Below, in pieces: positions 7,555 to 14,622 of a stretch of 14,625 bases of DNA. Origin of the DNA: DAIOFH01 sp036745875 (GTDB lineage: Bacteria; Planctomycetota; SZUA-567); the NCBI GenBank assembly GCA_036745875.1, contig DAIOFH010000098.1:1-14625 (forward strand), read 5' to 3'. Every line of letters begins with the position of its first letter. Position 1 is the first letter of the stretch. A program made the position numbers and the translations under genes. The notes beneath the pieces were generated by a model that saw only the letters and a program-made list of their open reading frames with translations, was not told where the DNA came from and ran no database searches.

Positions 7555-7662
7555 TTATTTGCGGGCTGTGGTTTTTTCGGCCGGCAGACAGCCCTTGCGG
7601 AGCTTTCTGACCCTGTGTTTGCCTCTATGGATCGCACTGGGTTTGTGTTTGGAACGTGCCAT
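7555..7662 (-). CDS. 35-residue, highly basic small protein
   Basis: An ATG at 7662 preceded by AAGGA about twelve bases upstream opens a 35-codon frame ending TAA at 7555. The product starts MARSKHKPSAIHRGKHR and has 7 Lys, 6 Arg and 3 His against one acidic residue, with a single Cys25. That composition and size fit a ribosome- or RNA-associated protein (as for bTHX, Sra or bL36), but I do not recognise it as any of these: it lacks the bL36 cysteine pattern and bL34 sequence. Evidence that it is real: a ribosome site, flanking intrinsic terminators on both sides, and a nearby promoter, which together give it its own transcription unit. It occupies most of the gap between GH57 and HAD genes. 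Function is unknown; a nucleic-acid-binding role is inferred from charge alone. Confidence 0.75.
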   Translation of the reverse strand: MARSKHKPSAIHRGKHRVRKLRKGCLPAEKTTARK

Positions 7663-7694
7663 TTTCTGTAATTCCTTCCAGTTAAAACGATTGT

Positions 7695-7722
7695 AAAAAA
7701 GTCCGACCCCGGTCGGGGTCGG
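7695..7722 (-). terminator. Intrinsic terminator of the GH57 operon, also in the small gene's leader
   Basis: On the minus strand CCGACCCC and GGGGTCGG form a perfect eight-pair GC-rich stem with tetraloop GACC, followed by AC and six T. It lies 67 bases after the GH57 stop and is the strongest terminator in the window. It is downstream of a TTGACA promoter (7738-7765), so transcripts from that promoter would carry this hairpin at their very 5' end. Confidence 0.85.
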
Positions 7723-7737
7723 CTTGCAATACATATA

Positions 7738-7765
7738 AGAATACGTGTCTTGAAAAGCATGTCAA
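7738..7765 (-). promoter_or_regulatory. Probable promoter of the small basic protein gene
   Basis: On the minus strand a perfect TTGACA (7760-7765), 16-base spacer and TATTCT (7738-7743, four of six) predict a start near 7731, inside the GH57 3' region and about 9 bases before the terminator hairpin. An alternative is TACAAT at 7690-7695 (five of six), which would start past the hairpin but has no -35 box. Which one is used decides whether the hairpin is in the leader. Confidence 0.45.
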
Positions 7766-7789
7766 CCACTTTTTCAATTCCCGTCGTCA

Positions 7790-9928
7790 TTATGCCAGGA
7801 ATACCCGCTCCAGTGCACTCCTGGATTTATTCCCTTTACCGTCCACAGCTTCCAGCCAATAACGGATATCCCCCACGCCGACGGGGAGTTCCGCCTCGTA
7901 AAGGTGTGCGGTAGCGGTCGCGCCGGTGCGGCAGGGATAGGGGCCTTTGTCCGTGAGAGGCACTTCCTCATCCTTTCCCTTTCCCGCGTCGCGCCGAATA
8001 AACAGCCTGGCGGACTGTATCCCTGATACGTCGTAGATAAACGTATGTACTGTGCCGACCTTCGCCGCATCGGTGAGGCAGTTGTTGCCCCAGGCAAGGC
8101 CGCCCGGATTCTCGGGCGTTATCCACGGCGGGAATATGGTTGGCGCGGTGGTGTCGCGCCCTGAAGACAGGATGGCGTCAAGGCCGCCTTTGACCAGGGA
8201 TAGCCCGCGGTTGGCTGCATCGGTGACCTGTTGGTCCCATATGTCCTGGCCGGTCCAGTACCAGTAGTCGCTGGCTTCAGCCGTTAGCAGCAGGCGCAGG
8301 GCCTGTTGGAACACCTCATCGCTGACTCCCGCGTCTTCAAGGGTGTGGACAGCGTTTTGGAACGCGGTCAGTACCGCCCAGGAATTAAGATCAGGGGAGT
8401 AATCGTCATTGTATCTGGAAAACCATTTCATGAATTGCGGGTCGCCGTTGTCCGCCCCGCTCCATGAGCCCGGCTCGATATGTACGGCGTTGTCGCGGTC
8501 TGGAGGGAAGCGGCTGAGATAATCCCGGACGCCAGTCAGTTCGAAGCGGGGATCGGCCTTGAGCCATTCGATCATCTGTCCGGTATTTGAACCATAATAG
8601 GAATCAGTGCCGCCGCCATAATTGTCGCCGTCCGAATGGAGGAGGAAGAACGGCGGATGTTTGGGGTCGTAAGATCCCGTACGTTCGATTTGCGCCAATA
8701 CTTGTCCGAGGACGTCCGGATAGACAAGGGCGCCGAAACCGCCCCTGGCGTCTTCATTGCCGATATAGCGCTCCGCCGGGATGGCGATGATTTTATGGAT
8801 CGTGCCGTCGACGTCTTCGTACTTTACGTATTCGGGGCGTAGAAGCCGGGGGGAAATTTTGGAGCCGGCCCACACATTATGGAGTTGCAGCCAGTCGTCG
8901 ACCGGCGGGTTTTCCTGTTCGGCCGGGTTGGGCGGAAGCATGCCTTCTTCGCGACCGGCGTATGGATAGTCGCGGCAACTGCGGTAGCGGTGAATGGAAT
9001 CATACATGACCGCTTCGATGCCGGCCTTCTCCAACGCCGGTATCATCCTGACGTGAAACGCCGTCTCCGGCGGGAACAGGAACCCCGGAGCCTCGACGCC
9101 GAATGACGAGCGGATTATCTGGCGGTGGCGAAGGATCTGCTCCACAATATCCCGTCCCGGTATAAGGGGCATGAGTGGGTGGTAAAAGCCGAAGGCGGAA
9201 AACTCCGCACGGGAGGATCCGGATGATGTTGCCAGATGGGCAGCTTCGGAGAGTTCGCGTTTCCAGTCGCCGGAATATGCTCCACCGACAAGATTGTCGC
9301 GGGAAGCACGGTCAAGCTGTTCTATAAGGCTTCCCGACCAGCTCATGGACAGCGATGCATAGGGAAGTGCCTGGTATTGCCGCGCCGCCATGGCGACGAA
9401 AGAGCGGTACGCGCCGGTGCGGGACCCGAATATTTCATCCAGCATACCGTCCCAATAGTTGGGATCCACCGCCCGGTAATAGGGCTGATGCATGTGTTTG
9501 TGAATGCCAAAGTACAACTTCGCGCCGGATTTTCCGGCCGCAGGGGGGGAGTATGTCTTTTCCACCTCCACTGACGCGGGTGTATGGGTCTGACGGACAT
9601 CAAGGTCGGCAAAGTATTTGACCCAGTCGTCCGGAACGGCGTTTTCCAGGTCGACGCGTTTGCAGCCTTCGACCTGCATCTGGTACCTGCCGGATCCAAG
9701 GGATCCGGCAGGAATGGTGACGGCATAGTTGGCGTCGGATACTTTGTGGACCGCCGAATCGCGGAAAATCAGTTCGCCAATGCTTGGCCCGCGAAAAATC
9801 GCCTGGACAAACGGCATTTCGCCGTCGGATGCAATCTCGATGATAAATTCCGGCGATTTGCCGTCCGGGCCCGCGGTGATTGGATCGGGAAAGGATATGC
9901 GCGTGATGGATGTAAAATTGGCGGCCAT
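7790..9928 (-). CDS. GH57-family alpha-glucan hydrolase or transferase
   Basis: The 712-residue product has no signal peptide, so it is probably cytoplasmic. Residues about 10-115 are a beta-sandwich-like N-terminal domain. The GH57 catalytic core starts at about 137 with GIHKHMHQPYY (His147 in the HQP motif). FLFPPETAFH places Glu288 as the candidate nucleophile, and LLHSDGDNYGGG (429-440) gives Asp433 or Asp435 as the candidate acid/base. TAEASDYWYWTG (549-560) matches the late EASDWFWW-type motif of GH57 amylases. The last ~120 residues (from about 593) look like an Fn3/Ig-type domain. GH57 members act on alpha-glucans (amylase, 4-alpha-glucanotransferase, branching, amylopullulanase); the exact activity is not decidable here. 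The ATG at 9928 has AGGGGGA about eight bases upstream. It is last in the operon-like run of four. Confidence 0.88.
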   Translation of the reverse strand: MAANFTSITRISFPDPITAGPDGKSPEFIIEIASDGEMPFVQAIFRGPSIGELIFRDSAVHKVSDANYAVTIPAGSLGSGRYQMQVEGCKRVDLENAVPDDWVKYFADLDVRQTHTPASVEVEKTYSPPAAGKSGAKLYFGIHKHMHQPYYRAVDPNYWDGMLDEIFGSRTGAYRSFVAMAARQYQALPYASLSMSWSGSLIEQLDRASRDNLVGGAYSGDWKRELSEAAHLATSSGSSRAEFSAFGFYHPLMPLIPGRDIVEQILRHRQIIRSSFGVEAPGFLFPPETAFHVRMIPALEKAGIEAVMYDSIHRYRSCRDYPYAGREEGMLPPNPAEQENPPVDDWLQLHNVWAGSKISPRLLRPEYVKYEDVDGTIHKIIAIPAERYIGNEDARGGFGALVYPDVLGQVLAQIERTGSYDPKHPPFFLLHSDGDNYGGGTDSYYGSNTGQMIEWLKADPRFELTGVRDYLSRFPPDRDNAVHIEPGSWSGADNGDPQFMKWFSRYNDDYSPDLNSWAVLTAFQNAVHTLEDAGVSDEVFQQALRLLLTAEASDYWYWTGQDIWDQQVTDAANRGLSLVKGGLDAILSSGRDTTAPTIFPPWITPENPGGLAWGNNCLTDAAKVGTVHTFIYDVSGIQSARLFIRRDAGKGKDEEVPLTDKGPYPCRTGATATAHLYEAELPVGVGDIRYWLEAVDGKGNKSRSALERVFLA
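9686..9712. repeat. Perfect 12-bp hairpin inside the GH57 coding sequence
   Basis: CCTGCCGGATCC (9686-9697) and GGATCCGGCAGG (9701-9712) are exact reverse complements around a three-base loop. In the GH57 frame it encodes residues 73-82 (PAGSLGSGR), the GS repeat reflecting the symmetry. In mRNA it would be a very stable GC-rich hairpin about 220 bases after the start codon. Confidence 0.85.
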
Positions 9929-9949
9929 GACCGAATCCCCCTGTAATAA

Positions 9950-9984
9950 GAAATAGCGAATAGTTATCCTCTATCCACTATTTC
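9950..9984 (-). other. RNA hairpin between the YgiW-like and GH57 genes
   Basis: On the minus strand GAAATAGTGGATAG and CTATTCGCTATTTC pair over all 14 positions, two of them G-U, around the seven-base loop AGGATAA. The G-U pairs would be mismatches in a plus-strand transcript, so the structure fits minus-strand RNA. TTATTAC follows, a poor U-tract, and then the GH57 ribosome site. It may be a weak terminator or a processing/stability element lowering or separating GH57 expression. Confidence 0.6.
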
Positions 9985-9994
9985 CTGGTTTCTT

Positions 9995-10375
9995 TTAGTT
10001 GCGCTTTTCAATCCGTTTTACCTCGACCTCCATCTTGGTGAACCCCTTGTCAAGTTTCCCGTATACCGTAACTGTATTCTCTGGGCCAATGCTTAATCCA
10101 TACCAAGCTTCATCGTCGACATCCAGAACAACGGTCCCCGTGCCGTCGGTAAAAATAAAATCGTCGTCGCCAACTCGTTCGGTGATGTTGCCGGTGAGGC
10201 TGACCCTGGTGTCGTCGCGAAGGTCTTCGAGCTCCGCAACCTTGACTTGCATGAATTCGCGCGATGGACCGGTGAAGCCGCCTTTTTGCGACGGTCCCTT
10301 GAATCCGTCAGCCGCGTAAACCGCACCGGAAAGGGTTAACAAAAGGCCAAGGACAAAAAGCATGAGACGGGACAT
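9995..10375 (-). CDS. Exported YgiW/YdeI-type OB-fold (BOF) protein
   Basis: The 126-residue product has a signal peptide ending around AVYA-A (residue 21), so it is periplasmic. The mature part matches the bacterial OB-fold family of E. coli YgiW/YdeI: KGGFTGPS near the N-terminus, then LRDDTRVSLTGNITERVGDD (52-71), FTDGTGTVVLDVDDEAWYG (75-93), GPENTVTVYGKLD and a basic VEVKRI end. Family members are small periplasmic stress-tolerance proteins with poorly defined ligands. Length is normal and the fold looks complete. AGGAG lies seven bases before the ATG. It sits between the adenosine deaminase gene (51-base gap) and GH57 (66-base gap), so co-transcription is likely, though a functional link is not obvious. 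Confidence 0.9.
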   Translation of the reverse strand: MSRLMLFVLGLLLTLSGAVYAADGFKGPSQKGGFTGPSREFMQVKVAELEDLRDDTRVSLTGNITERVGDDDFIFTDGTGTVVLDVDDEAWYGLSIGPENTVTVYGKLDKGFTKMEVEVKRIEKRN

Positions 10376-10426
10376 GTATTTCTCCTTTTAAAAAAGAAAA
10401 GACTTCCTTACAGGGTGGATTCAGTG

Positions 10427-11968
10427 TCACCCTCCGATAAGGATGTCCTTTAGAACGCGATCTGTCATGAAACGTTCAAAAGCGGCAAAATCGCTTTCAA
10501 GCTTTGCCTGCATTTCAGCTTTTTTGGAATCCTTTGGCAATGGGTTTTTGCACCGGGCATAATCATGGTCGATAAAAAGGCTTTCCCCAGGGAGAAACGA
10601 ATACTCTAGGCTGTTTCGCGAAAGCTCTTTCAGGTCATTATATCCCAAATTGAAAGATTGAGCGGCTTTCACATACTCATTTGTCAGATTGGAACGATTA
10701 ACCCCCTCGTCATCTGTGGCGATTGTCATGGCAACCCCTGCAGAGCGGTACAAATAGAAGGGGTGGTCGTCACCGGTAACGCCGAGAATAGTTTCGTTGG
10801 ATGAAGGGCAAATTTCAATACATATACCCCTGTTTCTCATGTCAAGAAGAAGTTCATAGCAATTGTCCTCCCATGCGACCGAGGTTCCGTGCCCGATGCG
10901 GTCCGCATGCCCCATCCAGATAGTTTCGCCGATGCGGTCGCGAAGGCATTCGTAAGGGTTCAGTTCAAGCGTTAGTTCGCCGGCGTGCCAATTGAACTTG
11001 GGGCGTATGCCGCCGCGCCAGTTGGCGTCGTCCCTGAGATAGCGGTCGAGAAGCTTGAACTGTTCGCGGAAATTGTTGCGGGAAGCCCAGGCGTCTTCGG
11101 GAGCGACCATGGTAAAGCCGACCAGTCCCGGAATGTCCGCGTTCCAGGCGGCGATGAAGTCGTTCAGGTATTCTTCGAACGTTTCCAGGTCGACCAGGCG
11201 GTTCAGGTAAAGGATGTATCCGGCGCTGATGTGGTCTTCGTCCAGACTCAATTCGCTTAAGCGCCTTTTCCTGGCGTCTTCGTATGTTTCTATTTCCCGC
11301 CTGGCGGCCTCGGCGAAAGCCTTGCTCCGCTCTGCGGGGTCCGAATACACCAACCGCCAATCCACAGGAAGATCTCCTTCCCTGGACACTTCCTCCTCCC
11401 GTTTTTCCCCGTCTTCCGCCTCGCTTACGACAGGCACGGTCGGCGAGACTGGGATCATCGTCTCGACATGGCGAATGTTCTGTGCCGCTATCCGTGTAAA
11501 CGTTTCGGTGGCTATCATTTCAGTGGGGGGCATCGCCGAGACGAAACGGCCGAAAGTCGAAAAGAAATGGTCGTGTCCCGATACGCCGCGCAATTTCGCA
11601 TGGCGCACGGAAAAGGAGTCGAGAACAGCGCTCAATGCAATGAAATTGCCTCTTATCTCTTCCGGGGCGATATGGTTTTCAGGGATGATGCCTGGGTCGG
11701 CGAACGCGCCGCTGTCGAGGTCAAAATAAAGGGGCGGTTCGCGAGTCAGGGCATAGGCGATCATCGTTTCTGCGTAGACTGCGCCTTCGCAATGGTTGTG
11801 CAAGTCCGCGCCCTTGGGCATTTCCTTGAGGAATGCCGTCAAAAGCGCCTTGTATGGGAGGATGCCTTTGACATAGCTGTCGAGAATGTCGGCACGGGTT
11901 TGCCCACCCTGCGCGGCGACAGTTGTGAAAAAGACAATGAATGCCAGTGCGGTGAAGCGTTTCCCCAT
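10427..11968 (-). CDS. Exported adenosine deaminase-family protein
   Basis: Adenosine deaminases convert adenosine to inosine and ammonia using one zinc ion. In this 513-residue product the metal and catalytic residues are all visible: His57 and His59 in DLHNHCEG, His328 and Glu331 in NWHAGELT, His360 in RIGHGTSV, EICPSSNETIL (385-395), and Asp419/Asp420 in ATDDEGVNRS. A signal peptide with likely cleavage after VAA (residue 19) predicts export, and the length and insertions recall the secreted ADGF/ADA2 type more than the ~340-residue cytoplasmic enzyme. Residues about 183-199 form a highly charged loop. Substrate could be adenosine, deoxyadenosine or another purine. The ATG at 11968 follows a nine-G run as its only ribosome-binding sequence. 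The gene lies 35 bases after the Na/Pi transporter gene, suggesting joint expression. Confidence 0.88.
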   Translation of the reverse strand: MGKRFTALAFIVFFTTVAAQGGQTRADILDSYVKGILPYKALLTAFLKEMPKGADLHNHCEGAVYAETMIAYALTREPPLYFDLDSGAFADPGIIPENHIAPEEIRGNFIALSAVLDSFSVRHAKLRGVSGHDHFFSTFGRFVSAMPPTEMIATETFTRIAAQNIRHVETMIPVSPTVPVVSEAEDGEKREEEVSREGDLPVDWRLVYSDPAERSKAFAEAARREIETYEDARKRRLSELSLDEDHISAGYILYLNRLVDLETFEEYLNDFIAAWNADIPGLVGFTMVAPEDAWASRNNFREQFKLLDRYLRDDANWRGGIRPKFNWHAGELTLELNPYECLRDRIGETIWMGHADRIGHGTSVAWEDNCYELLLDMRNRGICIEICPSSNETILGVTGDDHPFYLYRSAGVAMTIATDDEGVNRSNLTNEYVKAAQSFNLGYNDLKELSRNSLEYSFLPGESLFIDHDYARCKNPLPKDSKKAEMQAKLESDFAAFERFMTDRVLKDILIGG

Positions 11969-11976
11969 GATTCGTT

Positions 11977-11985
11977 CCCCCCCCC
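11977..11985 (-). promoter_or_regulatory. Nine-G ribosome binding site of the adenosine deaminase gene
   Basis: The minus strand reads AAAAAGGGGGGGGG, then eight bases, then ATG. The G-run can pair with the 16S tail but is unusually long. Homopolymers of this length are prone to slippage, which would change the spacing or strength of the site without altering the protein frame. Confidence 0.55.
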
Positions 11986-12003
11986 TTTTTGGATAGTCTC
12001 CCT

Positions 12004-14532
12004 TTACTTCTTTTTCTTCGCTGGATTATAGCATGCTGCTTCTATGACATTCAAGGCATGGCCAGCGGACCGGGCAAGCGAATTGACCACATCCATGAAG
12101 ATGACGCCGGAACGGATGTCGCAATTGCCAAGTTCGTGGCGTTTTTCGTGGTTTTTGCGGTACTCGGTGGCTTTGGCCTTGGCTTCCTTGTCAAGCCGCT
12201 TGCCTTCGTCCAGGAACTTTTTGCGCAGGACAGCGCCGCCGCCGGAGACTTCGATGCCGTCGGCGTTGACTTCAACGGATTTTTCCGCCAGCTGCAGGAT
12301 CTCGTCGACAACCCGCGACATATCCTGCATTTCGGCAAGCGCGTCCTCAGTGAACGGCAAAGTGCGTTTTTTGACCCGCTTCCCCAGCTTCGACATGTGG
12401 CGGCCAATATCGCCGACGCGCTCCGCGTCGTTTACGGTGCGGATCATCCGCGGGAACATCTCGGACTGTGATTCGTTCATGCCGGTCAGCGGGATATTGC
12501 TGAGGTAGGTGGTGACGGCGGCCTGCAGTTCGTCCGTTTCCTGTTCAAGCTTTCTGGCTGTCTTTGCGAGCTGGTCCCAGTCGGGGGTATCAGTCGATAT
12601 GATCGCCTTGAAGCCGTCCGCCTGCGCCTCCCTGCCTTTGGAAAGCATGATGCCGACTTCCGCCCACACCTGTTGCATTGCCAGAGACGGCGTGTACAGG
12701 AGGTGCGGTTCGAGGACGCGCCTGGCGTTGATCCTGCTCTCCGCATCGTCCGCCTCTTCCTTGCTGTCCTTGGCCTTGATGATGAACCGGCACATGGCGG
12801 CGAATTGCCTGACGAAAGGCAGGAACATCAGCGTACAGGATATATTGAACAGGGTATGGGCGTTCGCCAGGAAACGGGGGAGGTTTTCGCCACTGAAAGC
12901 GTCTCCCGGCGTGAAGATGTTGACGAAGTACATGAATATCGGTTTGCCGTGGGAGCCGGGCCAGGCGACATAGTTGAGGGCCATCATGATCGCCACGCCG
13001 CAGATGTTGAACATGACGTGGAAGCAGGCTGCGCGCCGGGCGGCGAGTCCCGATCCGATGGCTGCGAGAACCGCTGTGATGGTGGTGCCGATATTGTCGC
13101 CGAGAAGGATGGCAAAAGCAGCGTACGGATCGATAAGGCCTGCTCCGGCGATAACAAACAAAAGGCCAATGGTGGCGGCGGAGCTTTGGAGAATGAGGGT
13201 TACTATCAGGCCGACGCCGACAGCCTTGAAGAACTGGAAAGGTGGAATGTAGCCGCTTTCACCAGGCGTGCAGTCCAGGTTTTCGAAAAGCGAGGTCATC
13301 CATGCGGAATTACGCAGGTCGCCCATTTCCGAAGACATAATGTTCATCCCAAGGAACAGGACGCCAAAGCCGACCAGGATGGTGCCCCATAAGCGCAATC
13401 TCTGAGTCCGTGCCACCAGGGTGATGATAACGCCGATGGTGATTGCCGGGAGGGCGAAGGCGGTCAACTTGAACGATATAATTTGGGCAGTGATGGTGGT
13501 GCCTATATTAGCGCCCATAATGACGCCAATGGCTTGCTCGAGCCGCATAAGACCGGCGTTGACAAAGCCGACTACCATGACGGTGCAGGCGGATGAACTT
13601 TGGATAAGGGCGGTGATTCCAGCGCCCGCGATGACGGCAAAGATGCGGTTCTTGGTCAGCACGTTCAGGATTGCGCGAAGTTTGTCGCCCGCCACATGCT
13701 GAAGGCCGTCCGACATCATGTGCATGCCAAAAAGGAAAAGCGCCACGCCGCCAAGTATTGATACGGCCATTTTCCAGGGGTCCATGGCGAAAAAATGCAC
13801 GGGCAGGAACATGGTCGCTTCGGATGCGCCCGGAATGCCGGACAGGATGGTGACTCCTATTTCGCCTAACCCCTGATCTCCGCCGAGTGTGATGGCAGTT
13901 GAGGCTATGCCGTCCGCATCGGTGAACGCGTTTGTGGTCGACACACTGGTACCGCCCGGATCGCTTCTGAGGTCGAAAACGATCTCGCCTTCGCCCAACC
14001 CCAGGGGGACGCCGGGAGCGGATTCGAGTTGTACAATGAGGTTATTCTCAAGTCGCTGTCCGACACGACCGTCCTGATTGTCGCCAAGTATGCTGACGCC
14101 GCCGATGGCGGTAAAGGATAGGGTAATGTCGGGCCGGTCGACCACTTTTGCCTCGAGGTGGTAGAGTCCCGGTTTATTGCCCACAATGAAATCGGCGAGG
14201 ACGGTGCCGGCTGCGTCAGTGACCGCTTCTACTGGCTCGAAATGCGCCTCTGCGCCTTCCGGTTGGGAGATGACGGCAAAGGCGAGTTTTACCCCTGGCA
14301 TGGAAACGATTTTAGTTGAATCCTTTGCCTTGCCTTGTACAGAAAAATGCAAACCGGTAGGGAGCGGCTTCTCAAGCGCACCCGCGAGGACAACATGCTC
14401 CGTAAGGGAGATGGATGTGACTTCCTTCTCGGAGTCTGAGCCGCAACCAATTATGAATGCTAATGATAACAACCACGGTATAACAAAGAGTACTTTACAA
14501 ACAGTGCCGAATTTAGCTTCGGTAAAATGCAT
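12004..14532 (-). CDS. Na/Pi-cotransporter family protein with lipoprotein-type N-terminus, Ig-like domains and PhoU-like tail
   Basis: The 842-residue product begins with a hydrophobic leader ending in the lipobox IIGC (Cys30), so it may be lipid-anchored. Residues about 36-143 and 145-245 look like two Ig-like (Big-type) repeats, each with a V/FTDAxG motif (TDAAGT 105-110, TDADGI 204-209). The membrane core (about 253-585) is of the NptA/type II Na/Pi cotransporter family, with the signature inverted repeats GITALIQSSSA (305-315) and TLILQSSAA (445-453), each followed by GANIGTTITA or GDNIGTTITA. Residues about 615-830 form a helical PhoU-like cytoplasmic domain. NptA-PhoU fusions are common in bacteria; the lipoprotein/Ig front end is not usual. 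Transported ion is presumed phosphate with sodium. The ATG at 14532 has AAGGA about eleven bases upstream. It is the first gene after the terminator at 14581-14622 and heads the four-gene run. Confidence 0.9.
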   Translation of the reverse strand: MHFTEAKFGTVCKVLFVIPWLLSLAFIIGCGSDSEKEVTSISLTEHVVLAGALEKPLPTGLHFSVQGKAKDSTKIVSMPGVKLAFAVISQPEGAEAHFEPVEAVTDAAGTVLADFIVGNKPGLYHLEAKVVDRPDITLSFTAIGGVSILGDNQDGRVGQRLENNLIVQLESAPGVPLGLGEGEIVFDLRSDPGGTSVSTTNAFTDADGIASTAITLGGDQGLGEIGVTILSGIPGASEATMFLPVHFFAMDPWKMAVSILGGVALFLFGMHMMSDGLQHVAGDKLRAILNVLTKNRIFAVIAGAGITALIQSSSACTVMVVGFVNAGLMRLEQAIGVIMGANIGTTITAQIISFKLTAFALPAITIGVIITLVARTQRLRLWGTILVGFGVLFLGMNIMSSEMGDLRNSAWMTSLFENLDCTPGESGYIPPFQFFKAVGVGLIVTLILQSSAATIGLLFVIAGAGLIDPYAAFAILLGDNIGTTITAVLAAIGSGLAARRAACFHVMFNICGVAIMMALNYVAWPGSHGKPIFMYFVNIFTPGDAFSGENLPRFLANAHTLFNISCTLMFLPFVRQFAAMCRFIIKAKDSKEEADDAESRINARRVLEPHLLYTPSLAMQQVWAEVGIMLSKGREAQADGFKAIISTDTPDWDQLAKTARKLEQETDELQAAVTTYLSNIPLTGMNESQSEMFPRMIRTVNDAERVGDIGRHMSKLGKRVKKRTLPFTEDALAEMQDMSRVVDEILQLAEKSVEVNADGIEVSGGGAVLRKKFLDEGKRLDKEAKAKATEYRKNHEKRHELGNCDIRSGVIFMDVVNSLARSAGHALNVIEAACYNPAKKKK

Positions 14533-14580
14533 AATTGTGGATTTCCTTGGAGTTAATGAGGGTGTACTTCATAGTGGACT

Positions 14581-14622
14581 TTTAAAGAAAATCGAGCCAC
14601 CCGCCGCTCGATTTCCTTTAAA
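14581..14622 (-). terminator. Intrinsic terminator of an unseen upstream gene
   Basis: On the minus strand TTTAAAGGAAATCGAG and CTCGATTTTCTTTAAA pair over 16 positions with one G-T, around a ten-base GC-rich loop. The inner eight pairs followed by TTTTCTTT form a classic stem and U-tract with matching A-tract. It must end a minus-strand gene to the right of the window, and it leaves about 48 bases for the promoter of the Na/Pi transporter gene. I see no strong promoter in them. Confidence 0.75.

Noticed and set aside
10412..10433. AGGGTG/CACCCT hairpin at the end of the adenosine deaminase gene as a terminator
   Set aside because: Only six pairs, overlapping the stop codon, and the T-rich tract begins about ten bases later next to the YgiW ribosome site.
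12673..13392. 239-codon plus-strand frame
   Set aside because: It is antisense to the PhoU-like and transporter part of the Na/Pi gene; its charged, low-complexity product reflects the codon pattern of the real gene.
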